Positions 25,201-32,736 of a DNA stretch of 64,000 bases are shown here, piece by piece; position 1 is the first letter of the stretch; each line of letters starts with the position of its first letter. The position numbers and the translations under genes are program-made. Under the pieces are notes generated by a model that was given only the letters and a program-made list of their open reading frames with translations, was not told where the DNA came from and searched no databases. Source of the DNA: Microtetraspora glauca (lineage in GTDB: Bacteria; Actinomycetota; Actinomycetes; Streptosporangiales; Streptosporangiaceae); assembly GCA_001570385.1 (NCBI GenBank), contig BBYL01000017.1:211970-275969 (forward strand). The letters are read 5' to 3'.

Positions 25201-25871
25201 GGGAGAGGATCCGGCTCTACGACACCGCACGGCTTCGGCCGTCCGGCGGCACGAAGGCCTTCCTCGTCACCACGCTCGCCTGGAGTCCCGACGGGCGGAC
25301 GCTCGCGCTCGGCAGTCCCGAACAGACCATGCTGTGGGACACGAACGATAGCGCCCCCAGCAAGCCCTTCGCCAAGGAGCACAGCAGCGAAGCCCTGGCG
25401 TTCGCCCCTGACGGCGCGAGCCTGGTCGTCCGGGGTGAGAACGCGTGTTCCTGCGCGAACCAGGTGGGCCCGGCGATCGACGCGCGGGCCTGGATCTGGG
25501 ACACCGGGACCGGCCGGCCGGTCGATCCCCCTCTGGAGGGGCACACCGAGCCGGTGATCGCCGCGGCCTACTCCCCGGACGGACGGTCGCTGGCCACGGC
25601 GAGCGCCGACGACACCATCAGGCTGTGGGACGTCGCGACCCACCGGATGGTCGGCCTGCCGTTCACCGGTCACACCGGCGACGTGGTGGCGGTCGCGTTC
25701 GGCCCGGACGGCCGGACGCTGTCCTCGGTCGGCGCGGACGGCACCGTCGTGACCCAGGACCTCGATCCGGACCGGGTCTTCCGATCCCTCTGCGCCCGCG
25801 CCGGCGGCGGCCTGTCCGAGCGGGACTGGGCCAGGCTGGTCCCCGACGTCCCCTACCGCGCGACCTGCTGA
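22260..25871 (+). CDS. Ser/Thr protein kinase with WD40 repeats
   Basis: This 1203-residue protein starts with a kinase domain: Lys45 in VALKAL, HRDLKPDN at 132-139, DFG at 151-153 and MAPE near 178. A helical region (about 280-450) includes a winged-helix-like stretch. A membrane helix at about 453-476 is followed by a coiled stretch (RRTAVAERRTAQTERAKA). The last 640 residues are WD40-type repeats (SPDG, ATA, IRLWD), probably a beta-propeller. The arrangement resembles large actinomycete kinases that use the propeller as an interaction platform. GGGAG lies 7 bases before the ATG. Confidence 0.88.
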   Translation: MSSTPLAPGDPVRIGEYALAGRLGSGGQGVVYEAYDAAGLRVALKALHQDGLRRPPAKEVAATRRVSSFCTAKILHVDLDGGRPYIVSEFVDGPSLRSAVERAGPYTDDALHRLATGVATAVAAVHEAGVVHRDLKPDNVLLGPDGPRVIDFGIARILEGSLTADSAVIGTPAYMAPELFSGGTAGPAADVFAWGAVMVFAATGAAPFQRDHVAAVVHQILTAETDLSPLPEPLRSLVADALSKDPGTRPTSRDLLLGLLGGAAPRDSLLARGSDTAAAVRPPETLAAPAPELGDVAEEVYSSLPEADRAVVPRILLRMTGPENELYVVEENELNDDTGGDVEAVLARFVSAGLVSRREGGVGLANAAVPQAWSRLRDWLADDRAGLATHHRIRTAARTWESGGRKGGDLLSGTELDTAMQWAATARRHIGLNQRERAFLDAGAALSRRRIRLRRAAVGGLAFLLAVAITLGGLAELMRRDADAQRRTAVAERRTAQTERAKADTRRDIAVADGLTATVKELREPDPAGAMRLSLAAWRIAPTEATRSAVLGSLVQRELTVFSPPSIDGACQSADGATEAVLTGADLELWDIASGTRKRVLKGVPTDSSACELSPDGRLVVLWKNKAYNVVDTSTGKSKKVPGDVARFTASTRYLVATTGERERLLRLPDLAPVPGLPEAYRIGTDAEGTYAALQTEDGYVDLFRIAGPERIARLGPGKKGAADPQLSPEGIAVAPGGKRITLAAGLDIVTLDPGKPGAPRSGHPPTGAGERDLANLAVFSRDGMVLATANRWAVQIWDPATMRELGRFSYPGFWTTSIAFSSDGDRLVLGGFDGTVRTLDVRAFTRPVRLRVSDGSPGGPVLGALFSPDGATIATVSREAVRFWDRRTGDQIGRDVKGPWETTWETVNPTAVVVPAMAFAPDGKTFATVRSNSVVSLIGVPDGSERGRILLPANTEDDPEEIFALAFSPDGTTLAVSDARERIRLYDTARLRPSGGTKAFLVTTLAWSPDGRTLALGSPEQTMLWDTNDSAPSKPFAKEHSSEALAFAPDGASLVVRGENACSCANQVGPAIDARAWIWDTGTGRPVDPPLEGHTEPVIAAAYSPDGRSLATASADDTIRLWDVATHRMVGLPFTGHTGDVVAVAFGPDGRTLSSVGADGTVVTQDLDPDRVFRSLCARAGGGLSERDWARLVPDVPYRATC

Positions 25872-25897
25872 CCGGGACGCGCGGGCCGGAGCGGGCG

Positions 25898-28138
25898 TCA
25901 GCGGCGACCGGTCGCGGAGAGCTCCTTCTCCGGTACGGCGCCCGCCGGCTCCTCGTCGTGGCCCTCGATGGAGATGTTCGGCAGGATCCGGTCCAGCCAG
26001 CGAGGGATCCACCAGTTGAGCCGCCCGAGCAGGACCATCGTGGCGGGCACCAGGAACCCGCGGATGATCGTGGCGTCGACGGCGATGGCCACCGCCAGGC
26101 CGACGCCGAACACCTTCACCAGCGGGTCCGGGTAGGCGACGAACGCGGTGAACACCGCCACCATGATCAGCGCGGCGGAGGTGATCACCCGGCCGGTGGA
26201 CCCCAGCCCCTCGGCGACGGCCGCCCGGTTGTCCCCCGTCCGCGTGTACGCCTGCCGTACCGAGGTGAGCAGGAACACCTCGTAGTCCATGGACAACCCG
26301 AAGAGCACCGCGAACAGCATCAGCGGGACATAGGTGTCGATCGGCACGGAGAAGAACAGCGTCTGCACGAACGACCCGTCCGGGGAGTAGGGCGGGTCCA
26401 TGCCGACGAGCCGGCTGCCCACGCCCATGGAGAACACCACGGCGAGCGCCCCGAACGCGGTGCCGAGGGAGACGAGGTTCATCAGCGCGGCCTTGATCGC
26501 CACCAGAGGGGCGCGGAACGCGAGCAGCAGGAGCAGCGCGCTGAGCAGCACGACGACCGCGACCACCAGCGGGGTCCTGCCCATGATGCGGTCCCCGGCG
26601 TCCGCCAGGCCGGCGACCTCGCCGCCCACGTGGACGTGCGCGCCCGGGACCCGGATCGCCCGCACCCTGGACACGACGTCGAGGGCGCGCGGATCGCTCG
26701 GCGCGTACTCGGAGATCACCTGCACGAGCACGGAACGGCCGTTCTCGTTGACCTTGTGCGGCGACACGTGCGCGACGCCGTCGGTGCGCTGCAACCGCCG
26801 GGTCAGGTCCTGGACGACGGGATCGGCCGGTGTGGTGTCCGCGATCTTCTGGTCGAGCTCGGCGACGACGATGAGCGGGCCGTTCGCGCCGGGCCCGAAC
26901 CCGACCGACACCAGCTCGTACGCCCGGCGCTCCGAGGTGCCCCGGTCCGAGTACCCCTGGTCGAGGGGGCCGAGCTTCAACGCCGCGGCCGGGGCCGCAA
27001 GCGCGGCGAGCGCGACCACGGTGACGGTGAGCACGCGCCATGGGCGGCCGGCGACCCAGTTGCCGAGCGCGGCCCAGCCGGTGGCGGGCCCGTGCCGTCC
27101 CGCGACGCGTCCCACCAGCGGCAGCCGGAGCGCGTTGACACGGTGGCCGAGCAGGCCGAGCAGCGCGGGCACGAGGGTGATCGAGGTGAGCACGGCGCAC
27201 ACGACGGAGATGCCGGTGATCCAGCCGAGCGTGCGCAGCAGCGGGAAGCCGGCGAGCGTCAGCGCGCTCAACGCGATGACCACCGTGCCGCCCGCGAAGA
27301 GGACCGCGCCGCCCGAGCTCGCGACCGTACGCCGGACCGAGTCGTGGACCGGCACGCCGTCGGCCAGCATTCGGCGGTGCCGCGAGAGCAAGAAGAGCGC
27401 GTAGTCGATGCCGACGCCGAGGCCGATCATCGTGGCCATGATCGAGGCCGACTTGGGCACGTCCACGACGTGGCCGAGCAGGCCGATGACGCCGAGGCCG
27501 ACACCGAGGCTGATCAACGCGGTGAAGACGGGGATCAGCGCGGCGACCAGCGTGCCGAAGGCGAACAGCAGGACCAGCAGCGCGACGGCCACCCCGATGA
27601 TCTCGCTGGTCCCGGTCTTGATCTCCTTGTCCGCGGGAGAACCGGAGCCCGCGGGCACCACCTCGATGTCCGCCTCCGTCGCGGGGGCCGCCGCCGCGAC
27701 GAGCGCCTGCGCGGTCTCGCCGAGCTTCACGCTGTCCTGGCCCTGCAGCCGCACGGTGATCATGCCGATGCGCTGGTTGGAGGCCATGCCGCCGAGGCGG
27801 TACGGCGTCTGCGCCTCGACGACGTGCGGGACCTCGCGGATCCGGGCCAGCGCGTCGCCGACGGCCTTCTCGCGGCCCTCCGACAGTAGGGTGCCCTCCT
27901 CGGTGTACAGCACGAGCTGGACGGTGCCTCCGGCGTCGTAGCCGGGGCCGAACCCCTCGCGCATGAGCTCGTGCGCCCGCTGCGCGTCCGTGCCGGGGAT
28001 GGCGACGTTGTTGCTGACCGGGCTCCCGTAGATCATGGTGACGGCGGTGAGCAGACCCGCCGCGAGCACCCAGAGCGCGAGCACGAGCTGCCCGTGCCGG
28101 GCGCACCAGCCACCGAGACGTCCTAGCAACGCACTCAT
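25898..28138 (-). CDS. MMPL-family RND transporter
   Basis: This 746-residue membrane protein has two MMPL halves. The first helix (LVLALWVLAAGLLTAVTM) is followed by a large loop, then a cluster of five helices (IIGVAVALLVLLFAFGTLVAAL onward), and the same layout recurs in the second half. The conserved GLGVGIDYALFLLSRHRR lies near residues 244-260 and FGLSMDYEVFLLTSVRQ in the second half; their Asp-Tyr pairs serve proton coupling. Members export lipids, siderophores or drugs. It is divergent from a TetR gene with a shared operator, so it is likely an inducible exporter. Confidence 0.88.
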   Translation of the reverse strand: MSALLGRLGGWCARHGQLVLALWVLAAGLLTAVTMIYGSPVSNNVAIPGTDAQRAHELMREGFGPGYDAGGTVQLVLYTEEGTLLSEGREKAVGDALARIREVPHVVEAQTPYRLGGMASNQRIGMITVRLQGQDSVKLGETAQALVAAAAPATEADIEVVPAGSGSPADKEIKTGTSEIIGVAVALLVLLFAFGTLVAALIPVFTALISLGVGLGVIGLLGHVVDVPKSASIMATMIGLGVGIDYALFLLSRHRRMLADGVPVHDSVRRTVASSGGAVLFAGGTVVIALSALTLAGFPLLRTLGWITGISVVCAVLTSITLVPALLGLLGHRVNALRLPLVGRVAGRHGPATGWAALGNWVAGRPWRVLTVTVVALAALAAPAAALKLGPLDQGYSDRGTSERRAYELVSVGFGPGANGPLIVVAELDQKIADTTPADPVVQDLTRRLQRTDGVAHVSPHKVNENGRSVLVQVISEYAPSDPRALDVVSRVRAIRVPGAHVHVGGEVAGLADAGDRIMGRTPLVVAVVVLLSALLLLLAFRAPLVAIKAALMNLVSLGTAFGALAVVFSMGVGSRLVGMDPPYSPDGSFVQTLFFSVPIDTYVPLMLFAVLFGLSMDYEVFLLTSVRQAYTRTGDNRAAVAEGLGSTGRVITSAALIMVAVFTAFVAYPDPLVKVFGVGLAVAIAVDATIIRGFLVPATMVLLGRLNWWIPRWLDRILPNISIEGHDEEPAGAVPEKELSATGRR

Positions 28139-28172
28139 GGGAACCCGCCCGTCATGTCGCTGTAACGCCGTC

Positions 28173-28197
28173 CTGTACGGTCGTACAGAGCGTACAG
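28173..28197. promoter_or_regulatory. TetR operator of the MMPL/TetR pair
   Basis: CTGTACG-GT-CGTACAG (28173-28188) is a perfect inverted repeat with 7-base arms. A third half-site CGTACAG follows at 28191-28197. It lies 35 bases upstream of the transporter gene and 57 bases before the TetR gene. This is the classic autoregulatory layout. Confidence 0.65.
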
Positions 28198-28253
28198 ATC
28201 GAGCGTAAGTCGCAAATCAGGCTTAATGCCGTACCTCTCTCGGAAATGAGACG

Positions 28254-28796
28254 ATGGCCACATTCGACCCTGGGAACGACACCCGGTCCCGCATCCTGGC
28301 CGCCGCTCGCGAGCTGTTCGCGGAGCGGGGATACGCGGCGACGTCGCTGGCCGACATCGCGGCGGCGGTGGGCCTGACCAAGACCGCCGTGGCCTACCAC
28401 TTCCACCCGAAGGACCGCCTGGCCGCCGAGCTCATCACGCCCGCCGCCGAGGACGTACTGCGCCTGCTGGGCACGGACTTCGGCGGTGACCGCCCCGCCT
28501 ACATCCGCGCCTTCGTCTCCTTCGCCGTACGGCACCGCGCCGTCATCCGGCTGTTCATGGAGGACATCGGCGGAGCCGACGACGCGCCGCCCGGCTCGCC
28601 CGGCGAGGCGATCAGGACCTTCCGCGACGAGTTGTACGCGCGACTGGCCGGGGCCGACCCCGACGCCGCGACCCGGGTCCGCGCCTGGGCCGTCCTCGGC
28701 TGCGTGCAGGCAGCCGTGGTCAAGACCACCGACGTGCCCGGTGAACTGGTCGAGGAGACCGTCGTCCGCGCCGCCCTCGCGATCTACGAATCCTGA
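28254..28796 (+). CDS. TetR-family transcriptional regulator
   Basis: This 180-residue protein has the helix-turn-helix at residues 11-57 (SRILAAARELFAERGYAATS, then DIAAAVGLTKTAVAYHFHPK) and a short helical effector domain. It is divergent from an MMPL exporter, with a CTGTACG/CGTACAG palindrome between the genes, and most likely represses that exporter and itself. An export substrate such as a lipophilic compound is the probable ligand. Ribosome site: GGAAATGAG upstream of the ATG. Confidence 0.85.
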   Translation: MATFDPGNDTRSRILAAARELFAERGYAATSLADIAAAVGLTKTAVAYHFHPKDRLAAELITPAAEDVLRLLGTDFGGDRPAYIRAFVSFAVRHRAVIRLFMEDIGGADDAPPGSPGEAIRTFRDELYARLAGADPDAATRVRAWAVLGCVQAAVVKTTDVPGELVEETVVRAALAIYES

Positions 28797-28810
28797 TCCA
28801 CAGACGGCGG

Positions 28811-28877
28811 CGAGTCGCGGGCCGGTCAGGAGTCGCGGGGTGACGTGGCGAGTCGCGGGCCGGTCAGGAGTCGCGGG
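28811..28877. repeat. Exact 29-base direct repeat at a kinase gene end
   Basis: The same 29 bases (starting CGAGTCGCGGGCCGGTCAGG) occur at 28811-28839 and 28849-28877, 38 bases apart start to start. The right copy contains the last codons and the stop of the kinase gene read leftward; the left copy is outside any gene. This is a recent tandem duplication of the gene end. Confidence 0.9.
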
Positions 28878-30387
28878 CGAGGCTGCCGCTGTACGCGACC
28901 TTTCCATCGCCCGACCGGATCACATCCACCCTGGCGGCCCGGTCGTCCGTGGCGGAGAACACGACGATCCCCGGATGGCAACTCGTGCCGGTCACATGGT
29001 CCAGGCGAAGGATGAGGTCGCCCTTCTTCTCCCCTGTCCGGGTGAGGCGCCCCTCGCAGTGCAGGTCGGCACCCCAGCGCATGCGTGAGGAGCCGGACAG
29101 GTAGATCTCCATCGGGAACGTCCGGGCCGCCTGGGGGAATCGGGCCACCCCGATCCACATGCCGGCGTACCCTTCCACCCCGTCGGAGGACCGCGCGCCG
29201 GAGCCGGTGCCCGAACCGGCGTCCGAACCAGTGCTCGATCCGGTGCTCGATCCGGTGTCGGTGCCGGAACCGCCGAGGCCGGTCAGGAAGATCGCCACCC
29301 CGGTGAGAAGGGCGAGCGTGGCGGCCAGCGTCGCCGTGACGGGCAACCAGCGGCGACGCCCTGTCCCGCGAACCTCCTGAGCCGCGCGCTCCCCCGTCTC
29401 GCCGAAGGCGGCCAGAGGCGCCGTCGCCACGAACGGCCCGCCGATCGCATCCGGCGTACCGGTCGCCCCCGTCGCCGGCAGCGGGCCCGACATCGGGGCC
29501 GGAGCGGCGGCCGGGTCGGTGACCCGGGAGAGAGCCGAAGCGGTGGCCGACATCCGGGCGGGCGGGGTCACGGTCGCCGCCGTCCCGCCGCCGAGGAGCC
29601 TGCTCAGCACCTCCTCCGCTCCGGGACGGTCGCGCGGCTCGCCCGCCAGACAGGCGATCACGATTTCCCGGAGCGAGCCGCCGAGGGGCTCGAGGTCCGG
29701 CGTGCCGTACAGGATCCTGGCCAGGGTCGCGGCGTACGTTTCGGCGGCGAAGGCGTGCCGCCCGCTCGCGGCGTACGCCATGGTGAGGGCCCAGCTGAAC
29801 ATGTCACCGGCGGGCCCGGCGGGCTCGCCCCTGAGCTGCTCCGGGGCGAGATAGGCGGGTGTGCCGACCGGCCCGCCGGTCGTCGTCGTGGCGTCGAGCA
29901 GGCGCGAGATGCCGAAGTCGATGACGCGCGGCCCGTCCGCGCCGATGAGGACGTTCCCCGGCTTGAAGTCGCGGTGGGCCACACCGGCACGGTGGATGGC
30001 GGCGAGCGCGGTGGCGGTCCCGACCGCGACACGGTCGAGGGCCCCGTCCGACCTCGGCCCGTCGGCCGTGACGCTCTGCTGGAGCGAGACGCCGTCGACG
30101 TACTCGCTGACGATGTAGGGCCGGTCACCGTCGAGGTCGGCGTCCAGGACCTGCGCGGTGCAGAACGGGGCGACGCGCCGTACAGCCTGGATCTCCCCGA
30201 CGAACCTGCGCCGGTCGGAGCCGCCGCCGGCCAGGCGGGCGTGGAGCAGCTTCACCGCGACGGGCGATCCGTCGGGGCCGGTGGAGAGGAAGACCACGCC
30301 TTGGCCGCCCGCTCCGAGCCGCCCGTCGAGGATGTAGTCACCGAGCCGCCGTGGATCCTCCGGGCGCAGAGGGGAAGGCCGCGACAT
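28864..30387 (-). CDS. Ser/Thr protein kinase with small ectodomain
   Basis: This 507-residue kinase is close in its catalytic half to the WD40 kinase (shared GRLGAGGQGVVF, FCTAQVLDADLDGDRPYIVSEY). Lys46, HRDFKPGN at 138-145 and DFG at 157-159 are intact. A membrane helix near residues 355-378 (LPVTATLAATLALLTGVAIF) precedes a Gly/Ser/Thr linker and an outside domain of about 100 residues beginning GYAGMWIGVARF. That domain has two Cys and looks like a small beta structure; I do not recognise it. Start ATG 30387 is used; TTG 30393 is possible and neither has a clear ribosome site. The gene end is duplicated. Confidence 0.85.
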   Translation of the reverse strand: MSRPSPLRPEDPRRLGDYILDGRLGAGGQGVVFLSTGPDGSPVAVKLLHARLAGGGSDRRRFVGEIQAVRRVAPFCTAQVLDADLDGDRPYIVSEYVDGVSLQQSVTADGPRSDGALDRVAVGTATALAAIHRAGVAHRDFKPGNVLIGADGPRVIDFGISRLLDATTTTGGPVGTPAYLAPEQLRGEPAGPAGDMFSWALTMAYAASGRHAFAAETYAATLARILYGTPDLEPLGGSLREIVIACLAGEPRDRPGAEEVLSRLLGGGTAATVTPPARMSATASALSRVTDPAAAPAPMSGPLPATGATGTPDAIGGPFVATAPLAAFGETGERAAQEVRGTGRRRWLPVTATLAATLALLTGVAIFLTGLGGSGTDTGSSTGSSTGSDAGSGTGSGARSSDGVEGYAGMWIGVARFPQAARTFPMEIYLSGSSRMRWGADLHCEGRLTRTGEKKGDLILRLDHVTGTSCHPGIVVFSATDDRAARVDVIRSGDGKVAYSGSLARDS

Positions 30388-30666
30388 CCGCAATACGTAT
30401 CATGGCCGCCGCTACCGGACGCAATCCGGACAACGGGCCTCCTACCCCAACAGCTCGATCGCACAGCGTGCCGCTCCCGCCTTCGCGACCCTCGCGTCAC
30501 TGATCATCAGAGGACAACGCAGGGCCTCAGCCGGCACGGCATACAGAGCGCCGTACGCACGGTGACCGTCCCGAAGCCCCACCCCCGATCGAGGTGAGGC
30601 GGCGGCGGAGCGCTTCCATCGGCACTGGATATCCGGGCAGATGTGGACAGCCGATAGCCTTACCGC

Positions 30667-31491
30667 GTGCTGGAACAGATCACGGCGACGCGTTACGTGA
30701 CGCCTCTCAGGGAGGGCGGCTCGCTTCCCGGCGTCGTGGAAGCCGATGATCTCGGCACCTATGTCGTGAAATTTCGGGGGGCCGGGCAGGGACGCCGGGT
30801 CCTCGTCGCCGAGATCATCTGTGCCGAGCTGGCCAGGAACCTCGGCTTCGCCACCCCCGAGCTGAAGGTCATCGACCTCGACCCCCAGATCGGCGCGCGG
30901 GAGCCCGACGAGGAGATCCAGGACCTGCTGACCGCGAGCGCGGGCCACAACCTGGCGATCGACTTCCTTCCGGGCGCCCTCGGCTTCGACACGCTCGGCC
31001 GGGAGCCGGACCCGGTGTTCGCCTCCCGCCTGCTCTGGTTCGACGCCCTCATCCACAACGTCGACCGGAGCTGGCGCAACCCCAACCTCCTCGTCTGGCA
31101 CGGCGACGTGTGGCTGATCGACCACGGCGCCGCGCTCTGGTTCCACCACAACTGGCCGTCCGCCAACCCCCGGCGGGCGTTCGACGGGAGCGACCACGTG
31201 CTCGCGCCGTACGCCACCGAGCTCGAAGCGGCCGACGCCGAGTTGGCCCCGCGCGTCACCCGCGACCTGCTCGACAAGGTGACCGCGCTGGTCCCCGACG
31301 AGTGGCTGGCGGACGAGCCGGGCTTCGACGATCCGCAGGCCGTACGCGACGGATACGTCGAGCACCTCCTCGCCCGCGCGCGCGGGCCGCGCGACTGGCT
31401 CCCCGGCACGGCGACGGCCGCTGCCGCCGGTCGCGAGCGGCAGGGCTCCATCGGCGGCTTCTGGCGCGCGACGCGGGAGGAGAACCGATGA
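30667..31491 (+). CDS. HipA-family kinase-like protein
   Basis: This 274-residue protein resembles the HipA kinase fold. It shows GTYVVKFRGAGQGRRVLVAE at about residues 30-49 (with a Lys in VVKF), LAIDFLPG, then FDALIHNVDRSWRNPNLLVW near residues 122-141, where HNVDRSWRNPN takes the place of the catalytic Asp-Asn motif, and WLIDHGAAL for the metal-binding Asp. It lacks the N-terminal HipA part, so it belongs to the short HipA-like group. It overlaps the DUF3037 gene by 4 bases (ATGA). This pair is widespread; a toxin role is not proven. The GTG start lacks a ribosome site; TAGCCT lies 6 bases before it. Confidence 0.75.
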   Translation: MLEQITATRYVTPLREGGSLPGVVEADDLGTYVVKFRGAGQGRRVLVAEIICAELARNLGFATPELKVIDLDPQIGAREPDEEIQDLLTASAGHNLAIDFLPGALGFDTLGREPDPVFASRLLWFDALIHNVDRSWRNPNLLVWHGDVWLIDHGAALWFHHNWPSANPRRAFDGSDHVLAPYATELEAADAELAPRVTRDLLDKVTALVPDEWLADEPGFDDPQAVRDGYVEHLLARARGPRDWLPGTATAAAAGRERQGSIGGFWRATREENR

Positions 31492-31874
31492 GCCGCGACG
31501 TCTACGAGTACGCCGTCATCCGCGTGATCCCCAGCGTCGAGCGGGGCGAGCTGATCAACGCGGGCGTCATCCTCTACTGCCAGCCGCGCGGCTATCTCTG
31601 CGCCCGCGTCGAGCTGGACGAGGCCCGGCTGCGCGCGCTCAGCACCTCCGTCGATCTCCCCGGTGTACGGCACGCGCTCGCGGCCTACGAGATGGCCTGC
31701 ACCGGAGACGCCGGCCCCCTCGACAACGAGGCGCCCGGCAGCCGGTTCCGGTGGCTGACCGCCCCCCGGAGCACGATCGTCCAGACCGGCCCGGTCCACG
31801 CGGGACTGACCCGCGACCCGGAGGCCGAGCTCGACCACCTGATGGACCGGCTGGTCAGAAGAGCACGGACATGA
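31488..31874 (+). CDS. DUF3037 protein, partner of the HipA-like gene
   Basis: This 128-residue protein begins YEYAVIRVIPSVERGELINAG, the DUF3037 signature, followed by VILYCQPRGYLCARVELDEARL. Its ATG overlaps the stop of the HipA-like gene, so the two are made together. Family members always sit beside short HipA-like kinases; their function is unknown. The end of the gene overlaps the convergent acetyltransferase gene by 20 bases. There is no signal peptide or membrane helix. Confidence 0.78.
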   Translation: MSRDVYEYAVIRVIPSVERGELINAGVILYCQPRGYLCARVELDEARLRALSTSVDLPGVRHALAAYEMACTGDAGPLDNEAPGSRFRWLTAPRSTIVQTGPVHAGLTRDPEAELDHLMDRLVRRART

Positions 31875-32700
31875 AGGTGTCGACCTCGCGGAAGCCGACC
31901 CTGCGATAGGCCGCCCGCGCCGGCAGATTGTAGTCGTTGACGTAGAGGCTGACGAGCGGCGCGAAGTATTTCAGCGACTGCTCGACCACCGCGGCCATCC
32001 CGGCGGAGGCGTGGCCGCGCCCGCGCAGCTCCGGATCGACCCACACCCCCTGGATCTGGCACACCTGCGGGGTGACCGCGCCGATCTCGGCCTTGAAGAC
32101 GACCCTGCCGTCGTCGATGCGGGCGAGGGACCTGCCGATGCGGATCAGCTCGGCGACCCGGGACCGGTAGAGCGCGCCGCCGTCCCCGTTGTCCGGGGAG
32201 ACGCCCACCTCCTCGGTGAACATCGCCACGCAGGCGGGCAGCAGGATGCCGAACTCCTCGGGCTTGACCCTGCGCACCAGCGGGTCGGGGTCGACGGCGG
32301 GCGCCGAGGCGGTGGCCATCACCGGCTGGGCCCAGCGGATCGCCCTGGCCGGACCCCAGTGCGGCTCGAGCCGTTCCCAGAGCTGCTCGACGGCGCCCGC
32401 GGGCCCCACGATCGAGGAGCAGCGCCTGCCCTGCTTACGAGCACGGTCGGCGAACGCGTGCACGGCCTCCCGGCCGGCGTTGACCGGGACCAGGTTGGCC
32501 CCGGCGTAGCACAGAGAGATCAGCCCGCCGCGCGGGCCGAACCCCCACATCTGCCCCCCGAGCCTGGTCGGGCTCAGACCGACGGCCCTGACCCGGGAGG
32601 AGACGAAGACGTTGGCGACGGGATCGGAGTCGAGGAGCGCCAGCACCTCTTCGCGATCGTTGTCGTCGAGGACGCCCGACGCCGTAGTACGCAGCATCAC
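31855..32700 (-). CDS. GNAT acetyltransferase with DUF4081 domain
   Basis: This 281-residue two-domain protein has an N-terminal DUF4081 half (LDSDPVANVFVSSRVRAVGL at about 24-43) and a C-terminal GNAT half. The acetyl-CoA site is GVWVDPELRGRGHASAGMAA near residues 219-238, then YVNDYNLPARAAYRRVGF. In Mycobacterium tuberculosis the homologue lies right after ispG. Here a secreted peptidase gene separates them, so the old neighbourhood is partly kept. The substrate is unknown. Its end overlaps the convergent DUF3037 gene. A Met one codon later is an alternative start. Confidence 0.82.
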   Translation of the reverse strand: MMLRTTASGVLDDNDREEVLALLDSDPVANVFVSSRVRAVGLSPTRLGGQMWGFGPRGGLISLCYAGANLVPVNAGREAVHAFADRARKQGRRCSSIVGPAGAVEQLWERLEPHWGPARAIRWAQPVMATASAPAVDPDPLVRRVKPEEFGILLPACVAMFTEEVGVSPDNGDGGALYRSRVAELIRIGRSLARIDDGRVVFKAEIGAVTPQVCQIQGVWVDPELRGRGHASAGMAAVVEQSLKYFAPLVSLYVNDYNLPARAAYRRVGFREVDTFMSVLF

Positions 32701-32736
32701 GGGGCCAAGCCTACGCGACTACCTCGATTTTGGAAG

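Noticed and set aside
21954..28106. A very long open frame on the minus strand (about 2050 codons) over the WD40 kinase and MMPL genes.
   Set aside because: It is antisense to two certain genes, has extreme Arg/Gly content and no family pattern. Such frames arise from strong third-position GC bias.
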